A DNA stretch of 64,000 nt from the NCBI GenBank assembly GCA_958296075.1, contig CATQHW010000002.1, positions 620,001 through 684,000 of the forward strand, in the 5' to 3' direction. This document shows, one piece after another, positions 43,976-51,907 of this stretch. A program made the translations under genes and the position numbers. How positions within the stretch are numbered: the first letter of the stretch is position 1; each line of letters begins with the position of its first letter. The notes under the pieces are model-generated. The model made no database searches. It saw only the letters and a program-made list of their open reading frames with translations, and was not told where the DNA came from. Origin of the DNA: an uncultured Spirochaetia bacterium. GTDB taxonomy: Bacteria > Spirochaetota > Spirochaetia > SZUA-6 > Bin103.

Positions 43976-44998
43976 CTAAGGAACGGTGCGCAAGGCCTCC
44001 ACGAAGCCGTCGATGAACTCCCTCGTCGTGTCCCACGTGGTCATCAGGCGCGCTACGCCCCGTTCCCGGTCGAACACATAGTAGGGGAAGCGGCCGATGG
44101 TCGCTTCGATCACTTCGGGCCGGAGCCTTACGAAGACTCCATTGGCGTCGACGGGATGCAGTATCTCCACGTCGGTTTCGGCGCGCAGGCGCGCAGCCAG
44201 GTGGGCGGCCATGGCGTTGGCGTGCGCGGCGTTGCGGCGCCACAGATCGCCTTCGAGCAGCGCGCTGAACTGGGCGGACAGGAAGCGCATCTTCGACAGG
44301 AGCTGCAGTCCCTGCTTGCGGACGTAGCCGACGTGATCGAGCGGCGTGAAGGCGACGACCGCCTCGCCCATGAGAAGCCCGTTCTTGGTGCCGCCAAAGG
44401 AGAGGAGGTCGACGCCCAGGTCGCCGGTGCACTCGCGCAGCCCCATGCCCAGGCTGACGGCGGCGTTGGCGATCCGCGCGCCGTCCACGTGCAGCAGCAG
44501 GCCGTGCTCGTGCGCGAGCCGGGCGATGCCGGCGATCTCCGCCGGCGTGTACACCGTGAGCATCTCGGTCGCCTGCGTGATGGAAATCAGGCGCGGCCGG
44601 TTGGTGTGGTCGTCGGGTGCGGCGGACACCAGCCGCCTCACCGCCTCCACGTCGATCCTGCCGTGCTCGTGCGGCACCTCCATCACCTTGCACCCGACCA
44701 TGCGCTCGATCGCCCCGCACTCCGACCACGCCAGGTGCGCGGCCGAGGTGGTGATCACCGCGTCGTAAGGCCGGCAGCAGGCTGCCGCGGAGACCACGTT
44801 CGCGGCGCTGCCGTTGACCACCGAAAACACCTGGACGCCGTCGCCGAAGTGGCGGGCGAACGCCGCCTCGCTGCGGCGCGTGTGCTCGTCCTCACCGTAG
44901 CCCAGGGCGTGACCGTGATTGACCGCTGCGATCGCAGCCAACACCTCCGGATGAACGCCGGAACTGTTGTCGCTGTAGAAGGAGAGTGACGCGCTCAA
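43976..44998 (-). CDS. Low-specificity threonine aldolase-family PLP enzyme
   Basis: Fold-type I PLP enzyme that cleaves threonine or allo-threonine to glycine and acetaldehyde. It begins SFYSDNSSGVHPEVLAAI; VNGSAANV and HVDGARIANAA (Asp pairing with the pyridine N) follow. The Schiff-base lysine is K205 in SFGGTKNG. The 340-residue length is normal. The ATG overlaps the DUF2491-like gene's stop (ATGA). A metabolic enzyme between membrane-stress and exporter genes is unusual and may supply or consume the transported compound. Confidence 0.9.
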   Translation of the reverse strand: MSASLSFYSDNSSGVHPEVLAAIAAVNHGHALGYGEDEHTRRSEAAFARHFGDGVQVFSVVNGSAANVVSAAACCRPYDAVITTSAAHLAWSECGAIERMVGCKVMEVPHEHGRIDVEAVRRLVSAAPDDHTNRPRLISITQATEMLTVYTPAEIAGIARLAHEHGLLLHVDGARIANAAVSLGMGLRECTGDLGVDLLSFGGTKNGLLMGEAVVAFTPLDHVGYVRKQGLQLLSKMRFLSAQFSALLEGDLWRRNAAHANAMAAHLAARLRAETDVEILHPVDANGVFVRLRPEVIEATIGRFPYYVFDRERGVARLMTTWDTTREFIDGFVEALRTVP

Positions 44999-45774
44999 CC
45001 CGGAAAGACCTCCACCTGACCCGGGACGATGCGGCTGCCCATCAGCACCGTCATGAAGCCGCCCTCAGGGCTCGAATCGCCGCGGGCGTCGAGGCCCCCC
45101 TCCTCGACGATGAGCAGCAACGGGTTCTGAATTTCCGCCTGCGTCTCATACTCCATCAGGATGACCGGCACGCGCGCGCCGCCGCGATCGGCGTAGTCGC
45201 CGTACAGCGGGCCGCCGTGCGAGACGAACTCCGCTTCGACCTCGCGGTCGCCGTCCAGGATCGGCGGTACGGCCGGATACCGGGCGAACTCGAGTTGCGC
45301 GGGGACGAAGCGGTCCGGGTCGGACGGCGCTTCGAAGAACCAGGTGGCGCCGGCGTCGAGCATCGCCGCCCGCGGCCCCGGCGTCAGCCCCTCGGCGATG
45401 AAATAGACCCGCAGCTCCGGGTCGCCGCCGCGGATGACGGCCAACAGAAAATAGATGTGCTCGGTGCCGGCGAGATCGAACAGCAGGTACTCGGCGACGA
45501 CCGCGCCGGCGGCGGAGCGCACCTCGATGGCGCGCTTGTTTTCGATCTGGTAGTCCAGGCCGTCCGCGTCCAGGCCGCGCTCGGCCGCCTCGGCCATCGC
45601 CTGAAAGTCGCGCAGGCTCACCGAACCGCCGGCGCCCAACTGCCGCCAGAACCGCGGATCGGCCGTCGAGGTCGCCGCCGGTTCCGGCGCCTCGCGCCGT
45701 CCACGTCCGAACAGGCCGCCCCCGAACAGGCCGCGCGCCGGGCGGCCGGCGCCGGGCGGCTTCCGGCCGCTCAC
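44995..45774 (-). CDS. DUF2491 (YjfK)-like cytosolic protein
   Basis: 259 residues with a Gly/Arg-rich N-terminus containing FGGGLFGRGRR. The beta-rich body includes VVAEYLLFDLAGTEHIYFLL and RVYFIAEGLTPGPRAAMLDAG. I assign it to the YjfK/DUF2491 group from this pattern and from its neighbour, a DUF350 (YjfL) gene; the two also lie together in the Escherichia coli yjf cluster. No catalytic residues can be named. Translationally coupled to the threonine aldolase gene. Confidence 0.6.
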   Translation of the reverse strand: MSGRKPPGAGRPARGLFGGGLFGRGRREAPEPAATSTADPRFWRQLGAGGSVSLRDFQAMAEAAERGLDADGLDYQIENKRAIEVRSAAGAVVAEYLLFDLAGTEHIYFLLAVIRGGDPELRVYFIAEGLTPGPRAAMLDAGATWFFEAPSDPDRFVPAQLEFARYPAVPPILDGDREVEAEFVSHGGPLYGDYADRGGARVPVILMEYETQAEIQNPLLLIVEEGGLDARGDSSPEGGFMTVLMGSRIVPGQVEVFPG

Positions 45775-45802
45775 CTGCGGGACCCGCGCATCCGGGGTGT
45801 CG

Positions 45803-46495
45803 TCAGTACCGGCGGCCGACCGACCGGAGCAGCAGCCACGCGATGCCGGCGATCAGCGCGATCACGATCAGTCCGGTGAAGAAGCCGCCGCCGCCCCCAT
45901 AGTAGGTGCCCGGAGCGGCGCCGTAGTAGTAGCCGCCGCGGCTCATCAGGATGCTCATCATGGCGGCGTCGGTCATCGCGTCGTACAGGAGCCAAGTGCC
46001 CAGGGTGGGGTGGAGGTAGCCGTAGCCGCCGAGGCCGGCGTTGTACGTGACGTTGACGTTGCGGCCGTCTACCCGAGTGGTCTGCGGGACGTGCGCCGGC
46101 CGCGCCGCCGGCTCACGGGCGTAGCGCGACGAGAACTGCCCGGCGTTGCGCTGCCGGAAGGAGGATTCGGCCTGGCCGCGGTTCCGGAACGTGGTGCCGG
46201 CGGCGCGGGAGCGTTCGTACTGGGCGCGGCTGACACCGCCGGTGTTGGCGCGCGACGCGACGCCCCGCGTGCCCGACAGGGTGCTGCGGGTGGTGGTCGC
46301 ACGGCTGCCGGAGCCGAACACGGAGCGGGTGGAACGGGAGGAAAACGATCGAGAGGAGCCGAAGCTGGAAAACGAGCGACCGCCGGAGAAACCGCCCATG
46401 CGCCGCGCCAGCGCATCGTCGGCGGCCAGCAGCAGGATGCTGGCGATCGCTATGACGCAGGCGGCCTTGCCGGCAGCCGGGCGAGGGCGGATCAC
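45803..46495 (-). CDS. Exported Ser/Gly/Arg-rich protein with C-terminal membrane anchor
   Basis: 230 residues. A signal peptide (ACVIAIASILLLAADDALA) is followed by a Ser/Gly/Arg-rich, probably disordered segment with FSSFGSSRSFSSRS repeats, then a Tyr/Gly patch (GGYYYGAAPGTYYGGGGG). A helix (FFTGLIVIALIAGIAWLLL) and Arg-rich end close the chain. Similar proteins appear beside DUF350 genes; E. coli has YjfM in the equivalent place, but homology is not evident by eye. The ATG overlaps the DUF350 stop (ATGA). Confidence 0.65.
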   Translation of the reverse strand: MIRPRPAAGKAACVIAIASILLLAADDALARRMGGFSGGRSFSSFGSSRSFSSRSTRSVFGSGSRATTTRSTLSGTRGVASRANTGGVSRAQYERSRAAGTTFRNRGQAESSFRQRNAGQFSSRYAREPAARPAHVPQTTRVDGRNVNVTYNAGLGGYGYLHPTLGTWLLYDAMTDAAMMSILMSRGGYYYGAAPGTYYGGGGGFFTGLIVIALIAGIAWLLLRSVGRRY

Positions 46496-47409
46496 GGGGC
46501 GACGGCCGCGTCCGCCGCGGCGGGCGCCAGCGCGACGTTGGGGTCCACGGCACCGGAGTAGATCAGCGCCACGACGATGAAGCTGGCCGCGGCGATCGCC
46601 GCCGCGGCGGTGTTGCGCTTGGACCTGACCTCATCCGACAGGGCGGCGCGGGGCAGGAAGACGCGGTCGGCGATCACGCGGCCGGCCACCAGCAGTACCA
46701 GGCCGCAGACGCCGATCACGGCGGTGATCAGCACTTCCGTTCCCAGATCGCTGCCGGCTCCGGCCACCGCCGTGCGCACGATCACGCCCTGCGCCACCAG
46801 GAATCCGGCGAAGCTGACGCCGGCCGCGGCGTTCTTGTCGTCTTCGATCACGCCATGCACGTCGTAGCTGGTGATCGCCTGGAACACCAGTCCGTCCAGC
46901 ACCAGCAGCGCCTGCCCCACCAGCCAGTAGACCGCCAAGTCTCTCAGCAGCCACAGGAAGCCGGCGCTCTGCCCGTCCATCACGCCGGAGATCATCAGTC
47001 CGGTCGCTATGGTCATGCCGCCGACCACGAAGCCGGTCCCCGCGCTGCGCTCCTGCACCATCTCGTGCTTGGTGGAGAAGGAGTGGAGCACCAGCCAGTC
47101 GTTGATGACGCCGCTCAGGCGCAGCAGCAGGATGGCGACGGCGCCTACGAACGCCAAGTTGACCAGATCGGTGAACAGCGCCGTGCCCGACCCGCGCGCG
47201 GCGCCGGCGATCACGAACCCCAGCCCCAGCAGGTAGCCGCCGAAGCTGATGCCGATCGCGTCGTTGCCGTTGTCCGCGATCTCGTGGTCGATGTGGTAGC
47301 GCGTCGTCAGGTTGTAGAAGAGCTTGCCCAGGAAGACCAACAGCATGCCGACCGCGAAGTGCGGGATCCGTTCCAGGACGAGCGTGAGCGTAGCCAGAAG
47401 CGTCTGCAT
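46492..47409 (-). CDS. DUF350 (YjfL/UPF0719) tandem-repeat membrane protein
   Basis: 305 residues with about eight helices arranged as repeated DUF350 units. The recurring motif is an acidic turn followed by SFGGYLLGLGFVIAGA (about 50-65), GMTIATGLMISGVMDG and VSFAGFLVAQGVIVRT. The EIADNGNDAIGISFGG and VIEDDKNAAAGVSFAG lines show the internal duplication. Function is not established; relatives sit with PspA-, YjfK- and K+-channel genes in envelope-stress loci. First gene of a seven-gene minus-strand run, divergent from the K+ channel. Confidence 0.82.
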   Translation of the reverse strand: MQTLLATLTLVLERIPHFAVGMLLVFLGKLFYNLTTRYHIDHEIADNGNDAIGISFGGYLLGLGFVIAGAARGSGTALFTDLVNLAFVGAVAILLLRLSGVINDWLVLHSFSTKHEMVQERSAGTGFVVGGMTIATGLMISGVMDGQSAGFLWLLRDLAVYWLVGQALLVLDGLVFQAITSYDVHGVIEDDKNAAAGVSFAGFLVAQGVIVRTAVAGAGSDLGTEVLITAVIGVCGLVLLVAGRVIADRVFLPRAALSDEVRSKRNTAAAAIAAASFIVVALIYSGAVDPNVALAPAAADAAVAP

Positions 47410-47417
47410 AGCGATGT

Positions 47418-47450
47418 GTTTACGCTAAACAAGTAAGCACTTACAGTCAA
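47418..47450 (-). promoter_or_regulatory. Candidate promoter and paired palindromes between divergent genes
   Basis: The 47-base gap between the DUF350 operon and the K+ channel holds two perfect inverted repeats: GTTTA-cgc-TAAAC (47418-47430) and GTAAG-ca-CTTAC (47433-47444). On the minus strand TTGACT (47450-47445), 17 bases and TAGCGT form a plausible promoter whose spacer contains the second palindrome. The A+T-rich composition contrasts with the surroundings. A dimeric regulator bound here could control both directions. Confidence 0.5.
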
Positions 47451-47456
47451 CCGGGA

Positions 47457-48344
47457 ATGATGGAGTCCCTGCGCCGGCGCCTGTACGAGGTACTGGAGCG
47501 CGCGCGTGACGACGACCCGCTCAGCTCCGCCGTGGACATCGCCATCATCTGCGTGATCGTCGTCAACGCCGTGGCGATCATCGTCGAGACGTTGCCGTGG
47601 GTCACTCCGGGGCTGGCGCGGGCGCTGCGTGGGCTGGAAGTCGCCTCGGTGGCCCTGTTCACGGTCGAGTACCTGCTGCGGCTGTGGACCGCCCGCTATC
47701 GCCGCCCGGCGCAGGGGGGCGTGGCCGGCGCGCTGCGCTTCGCGGTGTCGCCGGCCGGGTTGATCGATCTGCTGGCGATCATCCCGTTCTACCTGCCGTT
47801 CCTGGTCGGCGTCGACCTGCGCATCGTGCGCGTGCTGCGCATCGCCCGGTTCCTGCGGCTGCTGAAGCTCGGCCGGTACATCCGTTCGGTGGCGCTGTTC
47901 GGCAAGGTGCTGCGCGACCGGCGGGACGAGCTGCTGATCACGGTGATGATGACCGCCCTGCTGCTGCTGGTCGCCTCGATCCTCATGTACTACATCGAAG
48001 GGGACGCGCAGTCCGACAAGTTCCCGAACATCCTTTCGTCGCTGTGGTGGGCGGTCGTGACGCTCACCACCATCGGCTACGGCGACGTGGTGCCGGTCAC
48101 CGGCTGGGGCCGGCTGCTGAGCGGGCTGGTGGCGGTGATGGGGATCGGCCTGGTGGCGGTGCCGACCGGCATCGTCAGTTCCGGGTTCATCGAGGAGCTG
48201 GCCAAGCGGCGGAACGCCGGCCGGGAGGAGACGCCTCCGGCCGGCCGCGTTTGCCCGCACTGCGGCCGTCCGCTGGCGGACGGCCGGCCCCTGGTGGACC
48301 CGATCGCGGCCCCTTCAGCGCACCTTGATCAGGATGACGAGTGA
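47457..48344 (+). CDS. Voltage-gated-type K+ channel with C-terminal zinc ribbon
   Basis: 295 residues, six transmembrane helices. S4 is RIVRVLRIARFLRLLKLGRY with regularly spaced arginines, and the pore carries the K+ selectivity filter TTIGYGD in LWWAVVTLTTIGYGDVVPV. After S6 (MGIGLVAVPTGIVSSGF) comes a short tail with CPHCGRPL, half of a zinc ribbon; no second CxxC is present, so metal binding may need oligomerisation. ATG 47457 or 47460. Divergent from the DUF350 operon, and its 3' end overlaps mraY by 30 bases. Confidence 0.92.
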   Translation: MMESLRRRLYEVLERARDDDPLSSAVDIAIICVIVVNAVAIIVETLPWVTPGLARALRGLEVASVALFTVEYLLRLWTARYRRPAQGGVAGALRFAVSPAGLIDLLAIIPFYLPFLVGVDLRIVRVLRIARFLRLLKLGRYIRSVALFGKVLRDRRDELLITVMMTALLLLVASILMYYIEGDAQSDKFPNILSSLWWAVVTLTTIGYGDVVPVTGWGRLLSGLVAVMGIGLVAVPTGIVSSGFIEELAKRRNAGREETPPAGRVCPHCGRPLADGRPLVDPIAAPSAHLDQDDE

Positions 48345-49364
48345 GATCAGCGTGAACATGATCTGCACCAGCGCGAATCGCACCACCACCTGGCTGCTCG
48401 ACCAGCCCAGGTTGGTGCGCATGTGGTCGTGCAACGGGAACCGCAGCTTCGCGAAGATGGCGATGCGCAGGAAGCGCAGCAGCGCCACCTTGATCAGCCC
48501 GGTGCCGCCGTTGACCAGCAGTACGCCGGAGACGATGAAGATCAGGAACGGATTGCCCGAGTTGATGACCAGGACGCCGAGCAGCAGCCCGACCGCCCGC
48601 GAGCCGGCATCGCCCATCAGAAGCTGGCTGGGGTGGGCGTTGTACCACAGATAGCCGGTCAGGCAGCCGACCATCGCGAACGACAGCATCGCCCACTTGG
48701 CGCCGTCGACGTAGTGCGGCAGGCGCAGGTAGGCGGATATCTGATCATGTCCGAGCACGAAGTAGAGCAGCCCGCCCAGGCTCAGGAGCGCCTGGATGGC
48801 CAGCATGCCGGAGAGGCCGTCGACGCCGTCCGTGCAGTTGGTGGCGTTGATCGCTCCCCAGATCAGGACCGTGCCGCCGGCGATGCAGATGACCGGCGGC
48901 ACCGACACGACGGCCGTGGTGAACGGCAGCCAGAGCTGCGCCGGCTCGGTGTTGCACACCAGCAGTGCGGCCGCCAGCGAGATACCCAGGTCGACCAGCC
49001 CCTTGCGGTACTCGTGCCATCCGCCGGCGCTGCGGTCGTCCAGGAAACCGGCGACCATCGCCAGCGTCACGCACGACACCACCCCGAGGTACGGGAGCTC
49101 GAGCGGAGCGGTCAGCAGGCCGACGACCGCGAACACGATGCCGAACGCCAGCCCCGCGCCGGTCGGCTTGCCGAGCGCCGCCTCCTTCTCCACGGCGTAC
49201 TCGCGGCCGCGGTCGCGGGGCAGGATGTCGATGATTCGGGGCAACAGCAGCCAAGTGGCCAGCGACGAAAGCACCAGCGCAACGCTGGCCACGACGAAAT
49301 GCGAACTCAGCAGGCGAAACGGCCCGTACACCTGCTGCAGGGTTTCTCCGAGCAGAAACAACAT
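48315..49364 (-). CDS. mraY: Phospho-N-acetylmuramoyl-pentapeptide transferase MraY
   Basis: Makes lipid I from UDP-MurNAc-pentapeptide and undecaprenyl phosphate. A ten-helix protein of 349 residues with the DD motif in GFLDDRSAG, the NATNCTDGVDGLSG loop, LLMGDAGSRAVG and the C-terminal HDHMRTNLGW box (HHH-type in other bacteria). It lies outside any dcw cluster: neighbours are a K+ channel and a TSUP transporter. It may work with uppS at the other end of the window. Confidence 0.92.
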   Translation of the reverse strand: MLFLLGETLQQVYGPFRLLSSHFVVASVALVLSSLATWLLLPRIIDILPRDRGREYAVEKEAALGKPTGAGLAFGIVFAVVGLLTAPLELPYLGVVSCVTLAMVAGFLDDRSAGGWHEYRKGLVDLGISLAAALLVCNTEPAQLWLPFTTAVVSVPPVICIAGGTVLIWGAINATNCTDGVDGLSGMLAIQALLSLGGLLYFVLGHDQISAYLRLPHYVDGAKWAMLSFAMVGCLTGYLWYNAHPSQLLMGDAGSRAVGLLLGVLVINSGNPFLIFIVSGVLLVNGGTGLIKVALLRFLRIAIFAKLRFPLHDHMRTNLGWSSSQVVVRFALVQIMFTLISLVILIKVR

Positions 49365-49445
49365 GTCGGTGCGCCGATCCTACCCCGGTTGTCCGCGGCC
49401 ATGCCGGCCGCCGGTTCCGCCTGACGGGAGCGCCGCCTGTTTCCC

Positions 49446-50243
49446 TTGACGGCGCTGCAGTGGGGGACGCTGCTGGGCAGCGCCCTGCTGGTGGGGGTGA
49501 CCAAGACCGGCCTGCCGGGGCTGGGGCCGGTGGTGGCGCCGATGATGGCGGCGGCGTTCCCGGTGCGCGCCTCGGTAGCGATCGTGTTGCCGCTGCTGAT
49601 CGCCGCCGACCTGGTAGCGATCAGGTACTTCCGGCGTCACGTGGTCCGATCGTACCTGCTCCGGCTGGTGCCCGCCGCGCTGGGCGGCATCGTCCTTGGC
49701 ACGGCGCTGCTGCGCGTGGTCGACGACGCGCAGCTTCGCCTGCTGATCGCGGCGATCGTGGTGGCGACCGTTGCGGCCGGCGCGGCGGCGGTGTGGCGCC
49801 CGGCCGGCGCGTCCCATGGCGCAGCAGAGCAAGCGGACCCCGGCGCGGGCGCGCCGCGGTCGGAACTGCGGGGTGCGCGGACCGGCATCGCCATCGCGCT
49901 GGGAATCCTGGCGGGCGCCACGTCGATGGTCAGCAACGCCTCCGGCCCGATCCTGACCGCCTACCTGCTGGCGATGCGGTTGCCCAAGCACGAGTTCATG
50001 GGTACCGGGGCGTGGTACTACTTCATCCTCAACCTGCTGAAGGTGCCGTTTCACGTGGCGATCGGCACGATGACCGGCGCGACGCTGGCGCTGAACGCGG
50101 TGGCCGCGCCGGTGGTGCTGGCCGGCGCCGCGGCGGGTGTGTTGATCGTGCGGCGCCTGCCGGAACGGGTGTTCCGCGCGGCGGCCATGGGGCTGGCCGT
50201 GCTGGCCGCCGGCAACTTGGCGGTGCAGGCGTTCCTGGGCTGA
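49446..50243 (+). CDS. TSUP-family (TauE/SafE) membrane transporter
   Basis: 265 residues with eight or so helices in two halves. The repeated motif is LLVGVTKTGLPGLGPVVAPM near the N-terminus and ILAGATSMVSNASGPILTAYL in the second half, with FMGTGAWYYFILNLLKVP after it. Members move sulfite, sulfonates or other organic anions outward. The start TTG at 49446 gives TALQWGTLLGSALLV as the first helix. The substrate cannot be inferred. Confidence 0.85.
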   Translation: MTALQWGTLLGSALLVGVTKTGLPGLGPVVAPMMAAAFPVRASVAIVLPLLIAADLVAIRYFRRHVVRSYLLRLVPAALGGIVLGTALLRVVDDAQLRLLIAAIVVATVAAGAAAVWRPAGASHGAAEQADPGAGAPRSELRGARTGIAIALGILAGATSMVSNASGPILTAYLLAMRLPKHEFMGTGAWYYFILNLLKVPFHVAIGTMTGATLALNAVAAPVVLAGAAAGVLIVRRLPERVFRAAAMGLAVLAAGNLAVQAFLG

Positions 50244-50263
50244 GGTGAGGAGTCGAACTACCG

Positions 50264-51544
50264 CTACAGGCCGGCGGCCAGGCTGCGCAGGTGGTGGGCG
50301 AAATGCTCGGCCAGCACCTCGGTGTAGGCGCCGGGGTGCGCTTCGAGCACCGCCCGTACGGCCGGCCCGAGCTCGGCGTGGGTCAGCGTGGAGCCGAAGG
50401 TGCAGTGGAGTATCTGTCGCCCCGGCTCGCGGAATCCCGCGCCGGCGGCCGCGTCCGGCCACCGCTCCAGGTAGACCGCCTCCAGCTCCGGCCCGCTCAG
50501 GCTCGCAGGCGGCGGCACCTGCTCCACGGTCGCGGAGACGTGGTAGGTCGCCCGGTCGGTGTCGTAGCGGGAGCGGGCGAAGGCGACGATGCGCCGGAAC
50601 AGCGCCTCGTCGCGGCGCGCCACCACGCGCAGCGCTTCAAGGTAGCTGGTGCCGGCGGTCTTCACGTGGAAGCAACCTCCGGTGGCGCGCGCCAGCGCCG
50701 GATACATCGACAGCTTGTCCGACCCGGAGTGGAGCGACAGCTTGTAGGGGCCGAAGTGGCGGGCGATGGCGAAGTGCCGGCGCAGCGATCGCTCCAGCGC
50801 CTCGACGTCACCCTTGTAGTCGACCCCTTTCTCGAAGTCGCCGACGTAGCGCGGCGCCAGGGCCACCAGCGGGACGCCGCGGCGCCGGCACTGGTCGGCG
50901 ATGACGTAGTGCTCGACCAGGGTGGTCGGCTGCTCGGTCTCGTCGACCGAGAGCTCGATCTCATAGTCGCGGCCGGCGTTGCGGGAGCGGATCACCTGCG
51001 CCAGGTCCGCCGCGCGGTTCAGTGCAGGCCCATATTTGACCGCGCAGCGCAGGCACGCCTCCTCGGTGAACTCCAGCGTCAGACCGCCGGGCAGGGTCAC
51101 CGTGCGCCCGCGGTACGCGGAGACCCAGTCGACCTGGTCGCGGACCGCCGCGTAGCGCTCGCGCAGGGTCGACTCGTCGTAGCGGTCGGCGTGCTCGTCC
51201 ACGGCGTCCGACGGATCGATCGTGAAGAAGCGGAATCCCGCCTCCGTGGTTACCGCCACGTCGTCCGGGGTCTTCAGATGGTCGGCGTCCGCCCCGGTCG
51301 GACCGTCCCAGCCGGCCTGCGCCATGCCGGCCAGCGCGTCGGCCATCACGCTTGCGGGCGTCCGTCCGGTGCGCTCCATCTCGCGGATCGACTGCTGCGG
51401 GAAGATCGGCCGGATCGGCGCGCCCGCGGCGCGCAGGGCCTGCACGTGGCCCGGCGTCGCCAAGCCGATGCGGTCGCCGAAGCCGAAGCTGGGGTCGAGC
51501 CCGAGCGTGATCGTCCTGCCGTTGCGGCCGTCTTCATGATTCAT
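50264..51544 (-). CDS. uxaE: Tagaturonate epimerase
   Basis: Interconverts D-tagaturonate and D-fructuronate in galacturonate catabolism. Recognised by LGLDPSFGFGDRIGLATPGHV, FPQQSIREMERTGRTP, GADADHLKTPDDV, ELSVDETEQPTT, YKLSLHSGSDKLSMYPALA and HVKTAGTSYLEALRVV, which match the UxaE family. It is 426 residues, lacking the roughly 80-residue N-terminal extension of Thermotoga-type members. No other uronate genes are adjacent, but two enolase-superfamily genes and a Gfo/Idh gene elsewhere in the window could serve acid-sugar use. Confidence 0.82.
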   Translation of the reverse strand: MNHEDGRNGRTITLGLDPSFGFGDRIGLATPGHVQALRAAGAPIRPIFPQQSIREMERTGRTPASVMADALAGMAQAGWDGPTGADADHLKTPDDVAVTTEAGFRFFTIDPSDAVDEHADRYDESTLRERYAAVRDQVDWVSAYRGRTVTLPGGLTLEFTEEACLRCAVKYGPALNRAADLAQVIRSRNAGRDYEIELSVDETEQPTTLVEHYVIADQCRRRGVPLVALAPRYVGDFEKGVDYKGDVEALERSLRRHFAIARHFGPYKLSLHSGSDKLSMYPALARATGGCFHVKTAGTSYLEALRVVARRDEALFRRIVAFARSRYDTDRATYHVSATVEQVPPPASLSGPELEAVYLERWPDAAAGAGFREPGRQILHCTFGSTLTHAELGPAVRAVLEAHPGAYTEVLAEHFAHHLRSLAAGL

Positions 51545-51647
51545 ACGTGACCGTCAGTCTGGCGGACTCGGCGCGGCAGCGGCAAGGCTCGCGCGTGGCC
51601 GTCCGTGACCGCGGAGTTCCGTAAGGTCATGCGCCGTATCTAAGAAA

Positions 51648-51835
51648 TCAGTCGGCTTCAAGGCGTGCTCCTGGTTTCTTCCTGCGCCACTGATCCCATT
51701 CAGTCTTCTCAATGAATGAAGGCACCGGGAAATCCTCTACTCCAATATCCAGCAGCTTGGGTCGTATGCGCCTGATCAGACCGGATGTCCCTGCACGATA
51801 TCGAGTACCTTATCGTCCGTATCCTTGGTATTCAT
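51648..51835 (-). pseudogene. Small frameshifted gene
   Basis: A GAGGAGG ribosome site precedes ATG 51835, reading MNTKDTDDKVLDIVQGHPV and a stop. In another frame the same stretch continues SGLIRRIRPKLLDIGVEDFP and IEKTEWDQWRRKKPG to a stop at 51648. Joined by one frameshift near 51780 they make a coherent protein of about 60 residues, charged and soluble. Family unknown. The surrounding 51545-51907 stretch is less G+C-rich than flanking genes and holds nothing else I can identify. Confidence 0.4.
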
Positions 51836-51907
51836 CGCGTCGTCATCCTCCTCTCCGGTGCTGTCGGAACTCCGGTGGATCGTTGATGCGTTGTATCATG
51901 GCGGCGC

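Noticed and set aside
38052..43979. Very long open frames antisense to the ABC exporters (over 700 codons each)
   Set aside because: High G+C removes stop codons from the opposite strand. The translations are Arg/Gln/His-rich without motifs, while the minus strand encodes clear exporters.
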